A DNA stretch of 64,000 nucleotides from CAZTGZ01 sp964613385 (lineage in GTDB: Bacteria > Bacteroidota > Bacteroidia > NS11-12g > UBA9320). The DNA lies in the NCBI GenBank assembly GCA_964613385.1, contig CAZTGZ010000005.1, positions 61,217 to 125,216 on the forward strand, written 5' to 3'. The position numbers and the translations under genes were made by a program. The notes under the pieces are model-generated. The model saw only the letters and a program-made list of their open reading frames with translations. It ran no database searches and had not been told where the DNA came from. How positions within the stretch are numbered: the stretch's first letter is position 1; each line of letters begins with the position of its first letter. Positions 27,001 through 35,728 of the stretch are shown piece after piece.

Positions 27001-27148
27001 ACAAACCATTCTCGATTCTTATACCGGCAATCAAAGTTTGATGGATGAGTGCAAACTGAAACTCAAAAAAGTTGAAGAAATGGAAGAAGCGGAAAAGAAC
27101 AAGAAGAAATCTAAGCCAAATGAATTGGTGCCTGATGAAGGAGATTAA
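24092..27148 (+). CDS. Large exported TPR-repeat protein
   Basis: A 1018-residue protein with a signal peptide (MPSIRIVFSFILVLTLSTAF, cleavage near AFSQ) and tetratricopeptide repeats along nearly its whole length, for example ALYQIAKIEYLEQKYDS, NLANFELGNYYFEKRKYKQA and AYFWLGESEYKNKSYGAAIN. The C-terminal 25 residues are a charged Lys/Glu tail. A 10-N run (24879-24888) sits in one repeat; the frame happens to continue across it. Repeats of this type act as periplasmic or outer-membrane scaffolds, and similar YbgF-like proteins are widespread in Bacteroidota. The specific partner is unknown. Its stop overlaps that of the convergent kdsA gene by 4 nt. Confidence 0.85.
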   Translation: MPSIRIVFSFILVLTLSTAFSQKTAVNREPEEWFHQGISLYDQQMYGSAGVAFENFIRLAPNSSMAADASIYLCMTQLNLMHANAADELKEILQENPENSLNNLANFELGNYYFEKRKYKQAIKHFEKVSVAALSKDKWQEAGFKIAYANFQSGKLKEAKPWFDKTRNQQGKHYVASNYYYGYICYTEKNYSAAIKSFEKIKNEGPKVMDLYMAQMYFAQEDYPKSLEYLKKVQDAKYKDEVQLLKGKVHFQTGNFKEAYSAXXXXTWGGNLDDLSHEENYQFAFSYQEAKQYEKAASFYVKISAEETELGQLAAYNLAGCFLKLNKKQNAYNAFGSAKRLDFNKNLKEVSHYNYARLAFELGYQSIAIKSVQDFIQEYPNSEFNDAAKGVLAEMFLQTNNYSQAVQVLDGIKNLNEQTKKVYQKITFRRGEEMFNNQEFAESKAMFNKSLKYVYDKKLEAEAYFWLGESEYKNKSYGAAINQFNRFINNTESKKSKLYNVAFYNMGYAYFMQNNYGQAVNYFRKYKEQESYFGKAPERFVDNSMRLADCYFLLSQYPQAAEAYGYVVSKQFEGADYAMFQQGILYGLMKRNDEKINLLQRLGNQYPKSIYADDAYFEAGNALFEQGENAKAETAYNILISKFDDSPFLPVAYNRLALIYYGRNMDEKALSYCKTVVDRYPRTESAMDAMRLAEMIYVNSGRGEEYLDWAKSVPNADIRITYQDSLLFESAMTRYREGDCEKAVKGFNSYIERFGQKGFFLTDASYYAAECELKRKNNKEAIRHYKQVVDLPANERTEASCLRLARLFYAEKNYGEAQTYYEKLEKAATGETNYLEGLVGQMRCNYALERFDAAKKNAVALLPMKNVPKDHLIEANMTLGRIQLKDNNLITARFHFNYVANESRAVIGAEALYQIAKIEYLEQKYDSCRERIFDLNDRFSSHEYWVISGFILLSDVYVSQNDYFQARATLQTILDSYTGNQSLMDECKLKLKKVEEMEEAEKNKKKSKPNELVPDEGD

Positions 27149-27957
27149 ACCGACGCTTCTTTAATGCGTTTTAGTTTGTAAAGCAAGGCCTCAAGATTGT
27201 GCAAGGCCAACATGTTCGCACCATCAGACAAGGCTTTGGATGGATCCGGATGGGTTTCAATAAAAATACCGTCTGCCCCGGTGGCCATGGCAGCCGCACC
27301 GATGGTTGCAATAAGATCAGGCCTTCCTCCGGTTACGCCGGATTCCTGATTGGGCTGCTGCAAACTATGCGTGATGTCCATTATCACCGGTTTCCCGATT
27401 TTCTTCATTTCCGGAATGTTTCTGAAATCTACTATCATATCCTGATACCCAAACATATTGCCTCTTTCTGTTAGCCATACCTGTTCATTCCCGGATTGAG
27501 TAACTTTATCGGAAGCATATTTCATGGCTCCGGGTCCAGCGAATTGACCTTTTTTGATATTTACAACTTTTCCGGTTTGCGCAGCTGCCTGCAGTAATTC
27601 AGTCTGACGAAATAAAAATGCCGGAATTTGTAATACATCCACATATGCAGATGCCATCTCCGCTTCGTGACTTTCGTGAATATCTGTTGTAACAGGTATA
27701 TCGAAAGTATCTGCAACTTTTTTAAGGATTTCCAGTGCTTTCTCATCCCCTATCCCTGTGAAAGAATCCAACCTTGAACGATTCGCTTTTCTATAAGATC
27801 CTTTAAATATATACGGAATATCTAATGCTTTCGTGATTTCCAAAATGCGTCCTGCGATATCCATGGCCATTTGTTCACCTTCAATCACACATGGGCCGGA
27901 AATCAAAAAATAGCTACCTGTTTCAGGTTCGAATGTTCTAACAATGGTTGGATGCAT
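27145..27957 (-). CDS. kdsA: 3-deoxy-8-phosphooctulonate (KDO-8-P) synthase
   Basis: A 270-residue TIM-barrel enzyme that condenses arabinose-5-phosphate and PEP to KDO-8-phosphate for the LPS core. Signatures are SGPCVIEGE at the N-terminus, FKGSYRKANRSRLDSFTGIG, PVTTDIHESHEA, LQIPAFLFRQTELL, NIKKGQFAGPGAM and VIMDITHSLQQPNQ, followed by GGRPDLI and FIETHPDPSKALSDG. Length fits the family. The start ATG is 18 nt before the stop of the upstream TIGR02757 gene on the same strand. Together with the GT9 transferase and O-antigen ligase it shows a complete Gram-negative LPS. Confidence 0.95.
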   Translation of the reverse strand: MHPTIVRTFEPETGSYFLISGPCVIEGEQMAMDIAGRILEITKALDIPYIFKGSYRKANRSRLDSFTGIGDEKALEILKKVADTFDIPVTTDIHESHEAEMASAYVDVLQIPAFLFRQTELLQAAAQTGKVVNIKKGQFAGPGAMKYASDKVTQSGNEQVWLTERGNMFGYQDMIVDFRNIPEMKKIGKPVIMDITHSLQQPNQESGVTGGRPDLIATIGAAAMATGADGIFIETHPDPSKALSDGANMLALHNLEALLYKLKRIKEASV

Positions 27958-27961
27958 GGCA

Positions 27962-27969
27962 CAAATTTA
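27962..27969 (-). promoter_or_regulatory. Candidate -7 box TAAATTTG before kdsA
   Basis: An exact TAnnTTTG match ending 4 nt before the kdsA ATG, within the gap after the TIGR02757 stop. Use would leave almost no leader. Confidence 0.35.
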
Positions 27970-27974
27970 TGATT

Positions 27975-28779
27975 TCAAATAGGAATTGTCTCCCCTCCTA
28001 TACTGATACCGAATAATGCATAATCATATTTAACCGGATCGTTTGGGTCCATGGACTTTAATATGGAAGTAACTCGAACAGCGTTTTCCCAATTGCTCTT
28101 GCCTCCTTCTATCAAACCAAGTTTGTGTGCTGTTTTNNNNNNNNNNCATCACGTGAACATCCAGGGGACAAATCAGGTCAGCCGGCGAAATTCTATTCCA
28201 TATGCCGAAATCCACACCGCGTTCTGGAGATCTGACCATCCACCGAAGAAACATGTTGAGCCGTTTGCAGGCGCTTCCTTTGGCCGGGTTCGACAGATGT
28301 TTGGCTGACCTGGCCGGCGCCCAATCGTGCCTGAAAAAGTTATGATGAAGCGCCGTAAGACCACCATAAATTCCATCACCCTTTCTCAGCGCATGATAAA
28401 ATATATCTTCCAGACTATCGGATTCACGATAGTAATGCCTCAAAGCATTGCAAAAAAAGAGCAGATCTGTGTCATTAAAGGTGCGATGAACAAACCCTAA
28501 TAGCTTTTTGTGATCTGACTCTGTGGATTGTGTGATGAATGCAAATGGTTCAAATTCCATTCTTTGCATCAAGGAACCGGCACTTTTTATAATTCCCGGC
28601 CTCCTTCCCCATGCAAGTATGGAAGCGAATAGACCAGATATCTCGATATCCTGTCTGAGCGTGAATTGATGTGGGATTCTAATCGGATCCTGAGCTATAA
28701 ACTCCGCATTTTCATATTTATCCCAATAAAATTCGAGTAACGTGAATAATTGATTCTCCTGAATCTTTGCCGTCTTCAT
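27975..28779 (-). CDS. TIGR02757 (DUF2400) family protein, interrupted by an assembly gap
   Basis: The N-terminal part (28147-28779) has the family blocks FAQDPIRIPHQFTLRQDIEI-like (here FIAQDPIRIPHQFT), GLFASILAWGRRPGIIKSAG, FVHRTFN and RWMVRSPERGVDFGIW, ending LICPLDVHVM. After the 10-N run (28137-28146) a shifted frame gives HKLGLIEGGKSNWENAV, then DPNDPVKYDYALFGISIGGE and a stop at 27975. Both parts fit one gene of about 265 residues, so the gap is not exactly 10 nt. It resembles helix-hairpin-helix DNA-glycosylase-like folds, but the function is unknown. The start overlaps the PrsW stop by 4 nt, making an operon with PrsW and the trans-sulfuration enzyme. Confidence 0.8.
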
Positions 28780-29450
28780 TTAAAGGGAGAATTCTCACGG
28801 TGGAGTTTGATCGCCAAACGGGAATACCTAATGCCAATAATTAACGCAACAATTGCACCGATTAAACTCAGTTGTGGAAATTCGTCTTGCATTAAAAAAA
28901 AGTCGTATGCACCATGCAACAAAGTGGCACTGATTAGGCCTAACATCAAATAGCCAAATCTATTGCCCTTAAATTTCGCCAATCCCGTAAAATATCCCAT
29001 TACAACAGCATTTACCGCGTGACCAGGTACAGCCATGACCATTCTTACAACAGCAACACTCAGTCCCCCTTCGGCCACGTACAGAATATTTTCCAGTGTG
29101 GCAAATCCCATACTGATCATGACTGAATATGTGATGCCATCATAAGGTTCGTTAAATGCATCTTTAGGGTATAAAAAGCGTCTTAGGAAGGCGTATTTGC
29201 ACCATTCTTCTGTAAAACCAACGACTATGAACGCATAAAAAGCAGTTTTTAGCAAACTTCCTTCCATTCCAAATCCTGCATATTGCCAGGCTTTTTCAAT
29301 GATAACCGCCGGCACGATACTCAGTACACCCAATAAAAAAGCCCGTATCATCAGAAGCTTGGGCTCTTTTTCAAACTTATCTTTCCAATATATGTAAATG
29401 GAAATAGCTAAGCCCGGTGCAATGGCAAGCGCCAAAAGCGTCAAACTCAT
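28776..29450 (-). CDS. PrsW family intramembrane metalloprotease
   Basis: A 224-residue polytopic membrane protein with about seven or eight hydrophobic segments. The family motif EExxK occurs as VGFTEEWCKYAFLRR, with later metal-ligand candidates in GFATLENILYVAEGG, PGHAVNAVVMGY and LLHGAYDFFL. PrsW of Bacillus cleaves the anti-sigma factor RsiW; other members belong to the CAAX-protease-like superfamily, and the substrate here is unknown. It is translationally coupled at both ends (4-nt overlaps) to the trans-sulfuration gene upstream and TIGR02757 downstream, a linkage with no obvious functional reason. Confidence 0.87.
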   Translation of the reverse strand: MSLTLLALAIAPGLAISIYIYWKDKFEKEPKLLMIRAFLLGVLSIVPAVIIEKAWQYAGFGMEGSLLKTAFYAFIVVGFTEEWCKYAFLRRFLYPKDAFNEPYDGITYSVMISMGFATLENILYVAEGGLSVAVVRMVMAVPGHAVNAVVMGYFTGLAKFKGNRFGYLMLGLISATLLHGAYDFFLMQDEFPQLSLIGAIVALIIGIRYSRLAIKLHRENSPFK

Positions 29451-30595
29451 CCGGCACCGTTTATGGCTTGATCCAGGTCTTCCATCATGTCAGAAACATC
29501 TTCTATACCCACGCTTAATCTGATTAGCGAATCATGCAAGCCCGCAGCCAATCTTTCTTCTCTCGGAATGGAGGCATGCGTCATGGTTGCCGGGTGTCCT
29601 ATCAGAGATTCAACTCCTCCCAACGATTCAGCCAATGAAAAAATTCGGGTACCTGACAATACTTTTATGGCAGCTTCGAGGCTATCATTCTTCAACGAAA
29701 ATGAAATCATACCGCCAAAATCAAACATCTGCCTTTTTGCAATTTCATGATTTTGATGGTGCGTAAATCCTGGCCAAAAAACCTCTGCAACAGCAGAATG
29801 CTCCTGAAGAAATCCGGCAATTGCGCGACCATTTTCGCAATGCTGTTTCATACGAACGGCTAGGGTTTTAATGCCTCTAAGCGTTAAAAAACAGTCCATG
29901 GGTCCCGGAACTGCTCCACAAGAATTTTGAATGAATGCAAGTCTTTCCTTTAGCTCGTCATCATTACAAACCAAAATACCCATGACCACATCGCTATGAC
30001 CGTTAATGTACTTAGTGGCTGAATGCATCACCAAATCTGCCCCTAAATTCAATGGATTCTGAAGATATGGAGAGGCAAAGGTGTTATCAACCGCCAGTAA
30101 AGCCCGGTTATCTTTTGCCAATTCTGCAAGTGCTGAAATGTCAGAAATCCGCAACAATGGATTCGTTGGCGTTTCACACCAAATTAATTTGGTATGTGGT
30201 GTGATACTTTGTTCAACATTGCCAATATCCGTCATGTCAACAAATTTGAATTTCAGACCATAGTGCGCAAAAACTTTGGTAAAAATACGGTACGTGCCGC
30301 CGTATAAATCATTGGAAGAAATGATCTCATCTCCCGGTTTAAATAGCTTTAATACCGTGTCGATAGCTGCCATTCCGCTTGCAAAACAGAGACCGTGCCT
30401 GCCATTCTCCAATGCAGCAATATTTTCCTGCAAAGGTGTTCGAGTTGGATTTTGCGTTCTGGAGTATTCGTATCCTTTATGATCTCCCGGTGCTTTTTGC
30501 ACATAGGTGCTGGTTTGATAAATTGGAGTCATGATTGCGCCGGTCGAAGGATCAGGATGAATACCGGCATGCAAGGCCAAAGTAGCAAATTTCAT
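29447..30595 (-). CDS. Cys/Met metabolism PLP enzyme (cystathionine gamma-synthase / beta-lyase type)
   Basis: About 382 residues from ATG 30595 (MKFATLALHAGIHPDPSTGA); a GTG 9 nt further up is possible but less likely. PLP-dependent fold type I: the lysine is in HSATKYINGHSDVVMG, with GYEYSRTQNPTRTPLQENIA and FASGMAAIDTVLKLF near the N-terminus and FSLAESLGGVESLIGHPATM near the C-terminus. These are shared by MetB, MetC and cystathionine gamma-lyase, so substrate and direction cannot be told from sequence. The genes downstream (PrsW, TIGR02757) are coupled. A -7 box TATATTTG lies 15 nt before the start. Confidence 0.88.
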   Translation of the reverse strand: MKFATLALHAGIHPDPSTGAIMTPIYQTSTYVQKAPGDHKGYEYSRTQNPTRTPLQENIAALENGRHGLCFASGMAAIDTVLKLFKPGDEIISSNDLYGGTYRIFTKVFAHYGLKFKFVDMTDIGNVEQSITPHTKLIWCETPTNPLLRISDISALAELAKDNRALLAVDNTFASPYLQNPLNLGADLVMHSATKYINGHSDVVMGILVCNDDELKERLAFIQNSCGAVPGPMDCFLTLRGIKTLAVRMKQHCENGRAIAGFLQEHSAVAEVFWPGFTHHQNHEIAKRQMFDFGGMISFSLKNDSLEAAIKVLSGTRIFSLAESLGGVESLIGHPATMTHASIPREERLAAGLHDSLIRLSVGIEDVSDMMEDLDQAINGAG

Positions 30596-30609
30596 TTTTT
30601 TCACGGGCG

Positions 30610-30617
30610 CAAATATA
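30610..30617 (-). promoter_or_regulatory. Candidate -7 box TATATTTG for the trans-sulfuration operon
   Basis: An exact TAnnTTTG match on the minus strand, 15 nt before the chosen ATG at 30595 and just after the ppx stop at 30633. Confidence 0.55.
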
Positions 30618-30632
30618 CGACCCCGAAATCTT

Positions 30633-31565
30633 TCAGGATAATATGGTATATCGGGGAGCAGATTTGCCTGCTTTTTCCATTTTGTATTCCTTGTACAAGG
30701 TTCGGACTATCCCATCACTCAACCCTGTTTTAGGCACATAGATTCTTTTACTTCCGGTCAATTTTACCAATTCCAAATAGATCTCACAGGCAGGCACAAT
30801 TACATCCGCCCGATCCGGATTAAGAAAGTAACGCACTACCCTGTCTTCATAACTCAATCCCGTTAACTCTTCGTATGCCTCTTTCAAACCTCTCGAACTC
30901 AAATGCTGATCCTGCACTTGTCTCCGTTTCATTTTAAATATCTTGTTGATGTTTCCACCGGAACCGATGATTGGAATCTTACTATGGTCTAAATCATTCT
31001 TTTTAAGCCACTTACCTAAAAGTTTCCATTCCATAGGATCCAGCGTATTTTGCAACAAGCGAATGGTACCAATATTAAAAGAATGCTGATCTATGCGTTT
31101 ATCGTTTCTGATAAGCGTTAATTCTGTTGATCCACCGCCTACATCTGCATATAATACCTGATTGCCGATAGACAGATCATGCATCTGGAAACGGCTGGCT
31201 ATTTCATAGGCTTCTTGTTCCCCTGAAATGATTTCAATGTTGATGCCGCTCTCATCTTTTACTCTATCTACAATATGCTGAGAATTATGCGCATCACGCA
31301 TTGCAGAAGTCGCATATGCCTTGTAGGCAAGAACATCCTGAGCTCTCATCAGATGACTGAATGCTATCATACATTCAACGAGTCGGTTAATGTTTTCCCT
31401 ATCGATGGAATGATGCGTAAAACTTGCACTTCCCAGTCGGATTGGTACCCGAATCAACGATGCTTTTCTGAATACCGGGCCTTGTTCGGTTTCAAATACG
31501 TTGCTGAACAACAACCGAATGGCGTTAGATCCTATATCAATCGATGCAAATTTTAGATATTTCAA
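30633..31565 (-). CDS. Ppx/GppA family exopolyphosphatase
   Basis: A 310-residue protein of the ASKHA fold: FASIDIGSNAIRLLFSNVF (phosphate-1 loop), EIISGEQEAYEIA, LYADVGGGSTELTLIR (phosphate-2 loop) and IPIIGSGGNINKIF. It is the size of the two core domains only and lacks the C-terminal HD-like region of E. coli Ppx. It hydrolyses terminal phosphates of polyphosphate or pppGpp. The start overlaps the ppk1 stop by 4 nt, so synthesis and breakdown of polyphosphate are encoded on one mRNA with the kinase first. Confidence 0.88.
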   Translation of the reverse strand: MKYLKFASIDIGSNAIRLLFSNVFETEQGPVFRKASLIRVPIRLGSASFTHHSIDRENINRLVECMIAFSHLMRAQDVLAYKAYATSAMRDAHNSQHIVDRVKDESGINIEIISGEQEAYEIASRFQMHDLSIGNQVLYADVGGGSTELTLIRNDKRIDQHSFNIGTIRLLQNTLDPMEWKLLGKWLKKNDLDHSKIPIIGSGGNINKIFKMKRRQVQDQHLSSRGLKEAYEELTGLSYEDRVVRYFLNPDRADVIVPACEIYLELVKLTGSKRIYVPKTGLSDGIVRTLYKEYKMEKAGKSAPRYTILS

Positions 31566-33619
31566 CCCTTGCCCTTTTTCTTTTCCAAATAACTGTGAAA
31601 TGCTTCTTGCGAACGAATTTTTTTATCCCCTGTTTTTACATATTTATCACTTTGAAGTCCATCAAAACTTCTAGCCTTTTGATTATCAGACCATTGGATT
31701 TCAAAATAATCTCTAATTTCTTTTTTCATATGAGCCGGATAAACCGGGGCAGCTACTTCTACGCGCATGTCGAGGTTTCTTTGCATCCAGTCGGCAGATG
31801 AAATAAAGATCTTTTCTTCCCCTTCATGAAAGAACATGCAAATTCTGGCATGTTCCAGAAAACGATCTACAATACTTATGGCTTGAATATTTTCACTCAA
31901 TCCGGGAACTCCGGGTATGAGGGCACATATTCCCCTGACAATCAGCTCTATCTTCACTCCTACAGCAGATGCGGCATACAACAAATCAATCATTTGTTCA
32001 TCAAGCAGGCTGTTTAACTTTAATTTTATCCAGGCTTTCTTGCCCATTCTGGCTTGTTCAATCTCGAATTCGATGCATTCGATCATCTTGCCACGCATAG
32101 TAATCGGAGAAATCAAAAGATGCTTGAAGTTCACCTTTTCATAGGGTCTTTCGATGAAATTAAACACGCCTTTAACTTCCGAGGTCAATTCAGGTTGAGT
32201 GGTGAGCATGGCTACGTCGCTGTAAATCCGGGCCGTACCTTCATGAAAATTACCGGTTCCGATGTAGGCATATTCTTTCAATGTATCATTCTCTTCGCGA
32301 GTAATATGTATGATTTTGGCATGTACCTTCAGACCGGAAATCCCAAACAAAATATTCACACCCTCGTCTGTCAATTGCTTGGACCATTGCAAATTGGCCT
32401 CTTCGTCAAACCTTGCTTGCAATTCAACAACAGCCAGCACCTCCTTCCCGTTTCTGGCTGCATTGATGAGGGCATTTACGATTTTAGAATCAGAAGCTAC
32501 CCGGTATAAAGAAATTCGAATAGACTTTACCTGAGGATCAATAGCGGATTCTCTCAGGATATCAATAACATAATCAAAGGAATGATATGGAAAATGCAAC
32601 ATCACATCCTGTTGGGCCATAACCGCCAGTATGCTATTGGATTTGCTCAATTCAGGGTGATTGAGGTTCTCCAATTTGCGATATTCCAGTTTGGCGTCGC
32701 CTACATTCGGAAATCGGATGAAGTCCTTAAAATTGTGGTACCTGCCACCCGGAATTACATTGTCTTCCTGTCTGAGGTTCATTCTTTTCAGCAGATACTT
32801 CAAATATTTTTCCGGCATTTTCTCATCGTAAATGAAACGAACCGGATCCCCTTTCTTTCGCTTTTCCAGGCTTTTCTTCAGTTTGTCGTAAAAGCTCTCC
32901 GAAATATCATCGTCCAGGTCCAGTTCGGCATCTCTGGTTAATTTGATGATATAGGATTCAATATTCTCAGGATTAAAAATAGCAAATATTTGCGGAAGAC
33001 TATATCGGATCACATCATCGAGGTAAATGATATACCTGCGCTTACCGAATGAGGGAACTTCTATGAAGCGCGACAAACTGGAAGTGGGTATTTCGATGAG
33101 TGAATATTGCTTTTTTAAGGTGTTTTTTGAATTGAAGGCTACGAAGAGATAAATTGATTTATCCCTTAAATAGGGAAACTTGGGTACATTCCTCAGCATG
33201 ATTGGCACCAGAAGCGGCTCAACTGTGTCCTTATAAAAATGGTCTAAAAAAGTCTTCTGGGTTTGATTCAGCTGATTTTCATGAATGATATATATGCTCT
33301 TTTTGGTGAGTTCCTTGAGTATTTCCAAATAAATGAGCCTGAACTTGCTCTGTTGGCTGATTACAATTTCCTGAATTTGATTCAATAAATGTTGTACCGA
33401 AAATTCCAGGGAAATGGAGCGTTTTTTTTCCAATTTCTGCAATCGCCTCAGCGTTGCCACCCTAACCCTGAAAAACTCATCTAAATTATTGCTGAATATA
33501 CCCAGAAATCGCATGCGCTCTACCAGAGGATTTGACGTATCTTCTGCTTCCTGCAGTACCCTTCCGTTAAAATACAACCAGCTTATTTCTCTGTGAACTA
33601 ATTTTGGATTTTGATTCAT
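31562..33619 (-). CDS. ppk1: Polyphosphate kinase 1
   Basis: 685 residues from ATG 33619 (MNQNPKLVHREISWLYFNGR, the usual PPK1 start). An ATG at 33631 lies inside a terminator hairpin and is not used. PPK1 makes polyphosphate from ATP. The autophosphorylated histidine is expected in GISGLKVHAKIIHI, the second phospholipase-D-like histidine in MFFHEGEEKIFISSADWM. Other marks are NNLDEFFRVRVATLRR, YIGTGNFHEGTARIYSD and MRVEVAAPVYPAHMKKEI. Length fits. ppx overlaps its 3' end by 4 nt. Its leader is unusual: an intrinsic terminator of the upstream gene ends directly before the start codon. Confidence 0.93.
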   Translation of the reverse strand: MNQNPKLVHREISWLYFNGRVLQEAEDTSNPLVERMRFLGIFSNNLDEFFRVRVATLRRLQKLEKKRSISLEFSVQHLLNQIQEIVISQQSKFRLIYLEILKELTKKSIYIIHENQLNQTQKTFLDHFYKDTVEPLLVPIMLRNVPKFPYLRDKSIYLFVAFNSKNTLKKQYSLIEIPTSSLSRFIEVPSFGKRRYIIYLDDVIRYSLPQIFAIFNPENIESYIIKLTRDAELDLDDDISESFYDKLKKSLEKRKKGDPVRFIYDEKMPEKYLKYLLKRMNLRQEDNVIPGGRYHNFKDFIRFPNVGDAKLEYRKLENLNHPELSKSNSILAVMAQQDVMLHFPYHSFDYVIDILRESAIDPQVKSIRISLYRVASDSKIVNALINAARNGKEVLAVVELQARFDEEANLQWSKQLTDEGVNILFGISGLKVHAKIIHITREENDTLKEYAYIGTGNFHEGTARIYSDVAMLTTQPELTSEVKGVFNFIERPYEKVNFKHLLISPITMRGKMIECIEFEIEQARMGKKAWIKLKLNSLLDEQMIDLLYAASAVGVKIELIVRGICALIPGVPGLSENIQAISIVDRFLEHARICMFFHEGEEKIFISSADWMQRNLDMRVEVAAPVYPAHMKKEIRDYFEIQWSDNQKARSFDGLQSDKYVKTGDKKIRSQEAFHSYLEKKKGKG

Positions 33620-33623
33620 AAAA

Positions 33624-33648
33624 AAGGGCATTCCAATTGGATGCCCTT
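33624..33648 (-). terminator. Intrinsic terminator abutting the ppk1 start codon
   Basis: Stem AAGGGCAT/ATGCCCTT with a 9-nt loop that itself holds the palindrome CCAATTGG. Read on the minus strand it is followed by a T run that leads straight into the ppk1 ATG at 33619. It ends the transcript of the barrel protein gene that stops at 33679 and leaves no room for a ribosome-binding leader from any promoter inside the gap. Confidence 0.75.
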
Positions 33649-33678
33649 CAAAATTAACGAATTAAGTTTATCTCAAAG

Positions 33679-34437
33679 TTAATAATTCAAATAGTTAACA
33701 AAGGTGATTTTGAATGAACTGGCCCGGGTTTTTCTGCTAATTGGGAAATTATTAGCATCTCTCAACGGATTGCCATTGTAATCGATATCGTATTCAGAAA
33801 CTTTACCATGTCCGTATTTGATGTTTACCTCAAACGGGCTGTTATTCCGCCAGGTGTGAAAGCCCAGCGAAAATACGGGAAGTACAAAGCCATTATCCTT
33901 GTATTCTGATGCAGTTTCATACGAAACCAATGCCAATTTGTTATACTCTATACCGGCTCCGACAGAAAGGCCATACATTTTTTCAGAATCATACGTTGCA
34001 CCATTTCCAATATAATATTTAAGAAACAATGGCACTTGTAAGCTTCCAAATCCTAACTTACCGCCAACTTCATTGTTTTCAGGTAAAGTTTGTCCAATTC
34101 CAAAAGAAATAGGCATAGAAAGCGCAAAGGCTTCATCTTCACTTCTCACGTGGAAATTGTACCTTGGTTCTATTCCCAATGAAAAGAAATTCCAACAGCT
34201 GGACTGGTATGGAACACTTTTATACCTCGGGATTAAAACGTCCGGATTTGATGGGCTTGCATCGTATCCGACCAATCTGGAGTTGAATTTCAAAGGAGAC
34301 TTCAAGATGTCCAGATAAGTGGAAGAAGTTAGGCCAATGTATAAATTGTCTATCCATTCTTCCTTTTTCTTTTCAGTTTGAGCAAATGACATTTCCGCCA
34401 CTGCCCATAACCATGCAAAAACAATTATTCTTTTCAT
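33679..34437 (-). CDS. PorT-like outer-membrane beta-barrel protein
   Basis: A 252-residue protein with signal peptide MKRIIVFAWLWAVAEMSFAQ. The rest alternates aromatic and polar residues in strands of 8-12 (for example LYIGLTSSTYLDI, GIEPRYNFHV, LSVGAGIEYNKLALVSY, VFSLGFHTWR), ending SSFKITFVNYLNY, an aromatic C-terminal strand typical of small barrels. It resembles the PorT/OmpW-sized barrels of Bacteroidota; no partner or substrate is indicated. It is a single gene ended by the hairpin at 33624-33648. Confidence 0.65.
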   Translation of the reverse strand: MKRIIVFAWLWAVAEMSFAQTEKKKEEWIDNLYIGLTSSTYLDILKSPLKFNSRLVGYDASPSNPDVLIPRYKSVPYQSSCWNFFSLGIEPRYNFHVRSEDEAFALSMPISFGIGQTLPENNEVGGKLGFGSLQVPLFLKYYIGNGATYDSEKMYGLSVGAGIEYNKLALVSYETASEYKDNGFVLPVFSLGFHTWRNNSPFEVNIKYGHGKVSEYDIDYNGNPLRDANNFPISRKTRASSFKITFVNYLNY

Positions 34438-34471
34438 AGCAATTTGGGTTAATCTATAACGAAAATAGGGA

Positions 34472-35728
34472 TTATTGTTTGTTCAGTTTTCTGTCAATAG
34501 TTAAATCGTGAGAATTATCAGACAAAATGAAGGTAAAAATTAAAAGAACCAGTGCAACACCCTGTTGACGTTCCAATGTAGATTCCAGTAACATAGACAT
34601 GAACAACAATAGCATTAAAAAAATACCGGTTAATTTTTGATACTTCAAAAAACCTCTCAAACTTATCATGAAAGTTGCAATTAGCATCAATACGGCCAGA
34701 ACACCCCATTTAATCCCGTATTCAAGAAATTGGTTATGCGGGCCAATTCTGTTCTCCGAGAACAATTTTGATTGATCGGTATCGTATTGCTGCTTCATGG
34801 CACTTTCGACCTGTCCGCTGCCTTTTCCAATGAGAAAGTGATTCTGTATGATATGAATGGATGTTTTCCAGGCCTCCATTCGCATCCCCATCGATTTAAA
34901 ATTCACGTCCTCCCCGCCCTGTCTTGTAGCATGAATGTCTTCAGTTGTATTTCTTATCTTGTTTTGAAATGAAGGCATGACCAGAAATGAGATCATTGGC
35001 ATCAATACAAGTGGAATGGCAATCCATTTGATTTTCTTTCTGAACTCCCTTCGGAATAGCAGCGTATACCCTATCAGTCCGAATAAAACCAGATAAAATG
35101 AAAACAACCCGGTTCTGGATGACAATACATGCATGCAAATGAAGATTAACCATGCCGTCCAGATGATGATTTTCCTTTGCTTTCCGGACGATTCTGAACT
35201 AAACTGTAGCCATTGGATGATGGCGTACAAAACCAAAACTGCATTTAACAATCCAAAATAAATGTGATGCATATTTCCGGCTATGGGTATATGTTTGGAT
35301 TGCAATAACAATTCATCCATAGCCTTTCTGTTTTCGAAATAATTCCAGACGGAAACGAGATTGATTCCGCTTACCCATAGGTATAAGCCGGATAATACCC
35401 ATTTAAAACCTTCAGATTTCCAGACTTCTTGAAGCGTTTTTATGGCGAACAATCCCAGCATAAACGACAACAATATTTCAATATCTTTTTGATAACTGGA
35501 AAAATCTGACACCCGGAAATAATCCAATGCGCTGATGATGAGGGCTATCAACGACATTATCAACCATTCTGCCGGAAACCCGGACCATTCGAATTTCCGA
35601 AAATTTATGGCCGCAATAATGACCAATAAGCCAATAGAAATACTCAAAATGGCGCGAGATACCGGTAAACCGATAAAAAATAGGGTAAATGCAGCCAGGG
35701 ATGCCGCCAAAAAGTCCCTATCTCGCAT
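34472..35728 (-). CDS. O-antigen ligase family membrane protein
   Basis: A 418-residue inner-membrane protein with about ten to twelve hydrophobic segments and one large periplasmic loop. The loop and following helix carry the family block ENRIGPHNQFLEYGIKWGVL, the Wzy/WaaL signature region, preceded by FLIGKGSGQVESAM. Such proteins polymerise O-antigen or attach it to lipid A core. It starts inside the last 11 bases of the upstream LysM gene, so the two are translationally coupled. Whether it is a ligase or polymerase cannot be told from sequence. Confidence 0.78.
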   Translation of the reverse strand: MRDRDFLAASLAAFTLFFIGLPVSRAILSISIGLLVIIAAINFRKFEWSGFPAEWLIMSLIALIISALDYFRVSDFSSYQKDIEILLSFMLGLFAIKTLQEVWKSEGFKWVLSGLYLWVSGINLVSVWNYFENRKAMDELLLQSKHIPIAGNMHHIYFGLLNAVLVLYAIIQWLQFSSESSGKQRKIIIWTAWLIFICMHVLSSRTGLFSFYLVLFGLIGYTLLFRREFRKKIKWIAIPLVLMPMISFLVMPSFQNKIRNTTEDIHATRQGGEDVNFKSMGMRMEAWKTSIHIIQNHFLIGKGSGQVESAMKQQYDTDQSKLFSENRIGPHNQFLEYGIKWGVLAVLMLIATFMISLRGFLKYQKLTGIFLMLLLFMSMLLESTLERQQGVALVLLIFTFILSDNSHDLTIDRKLNKQ

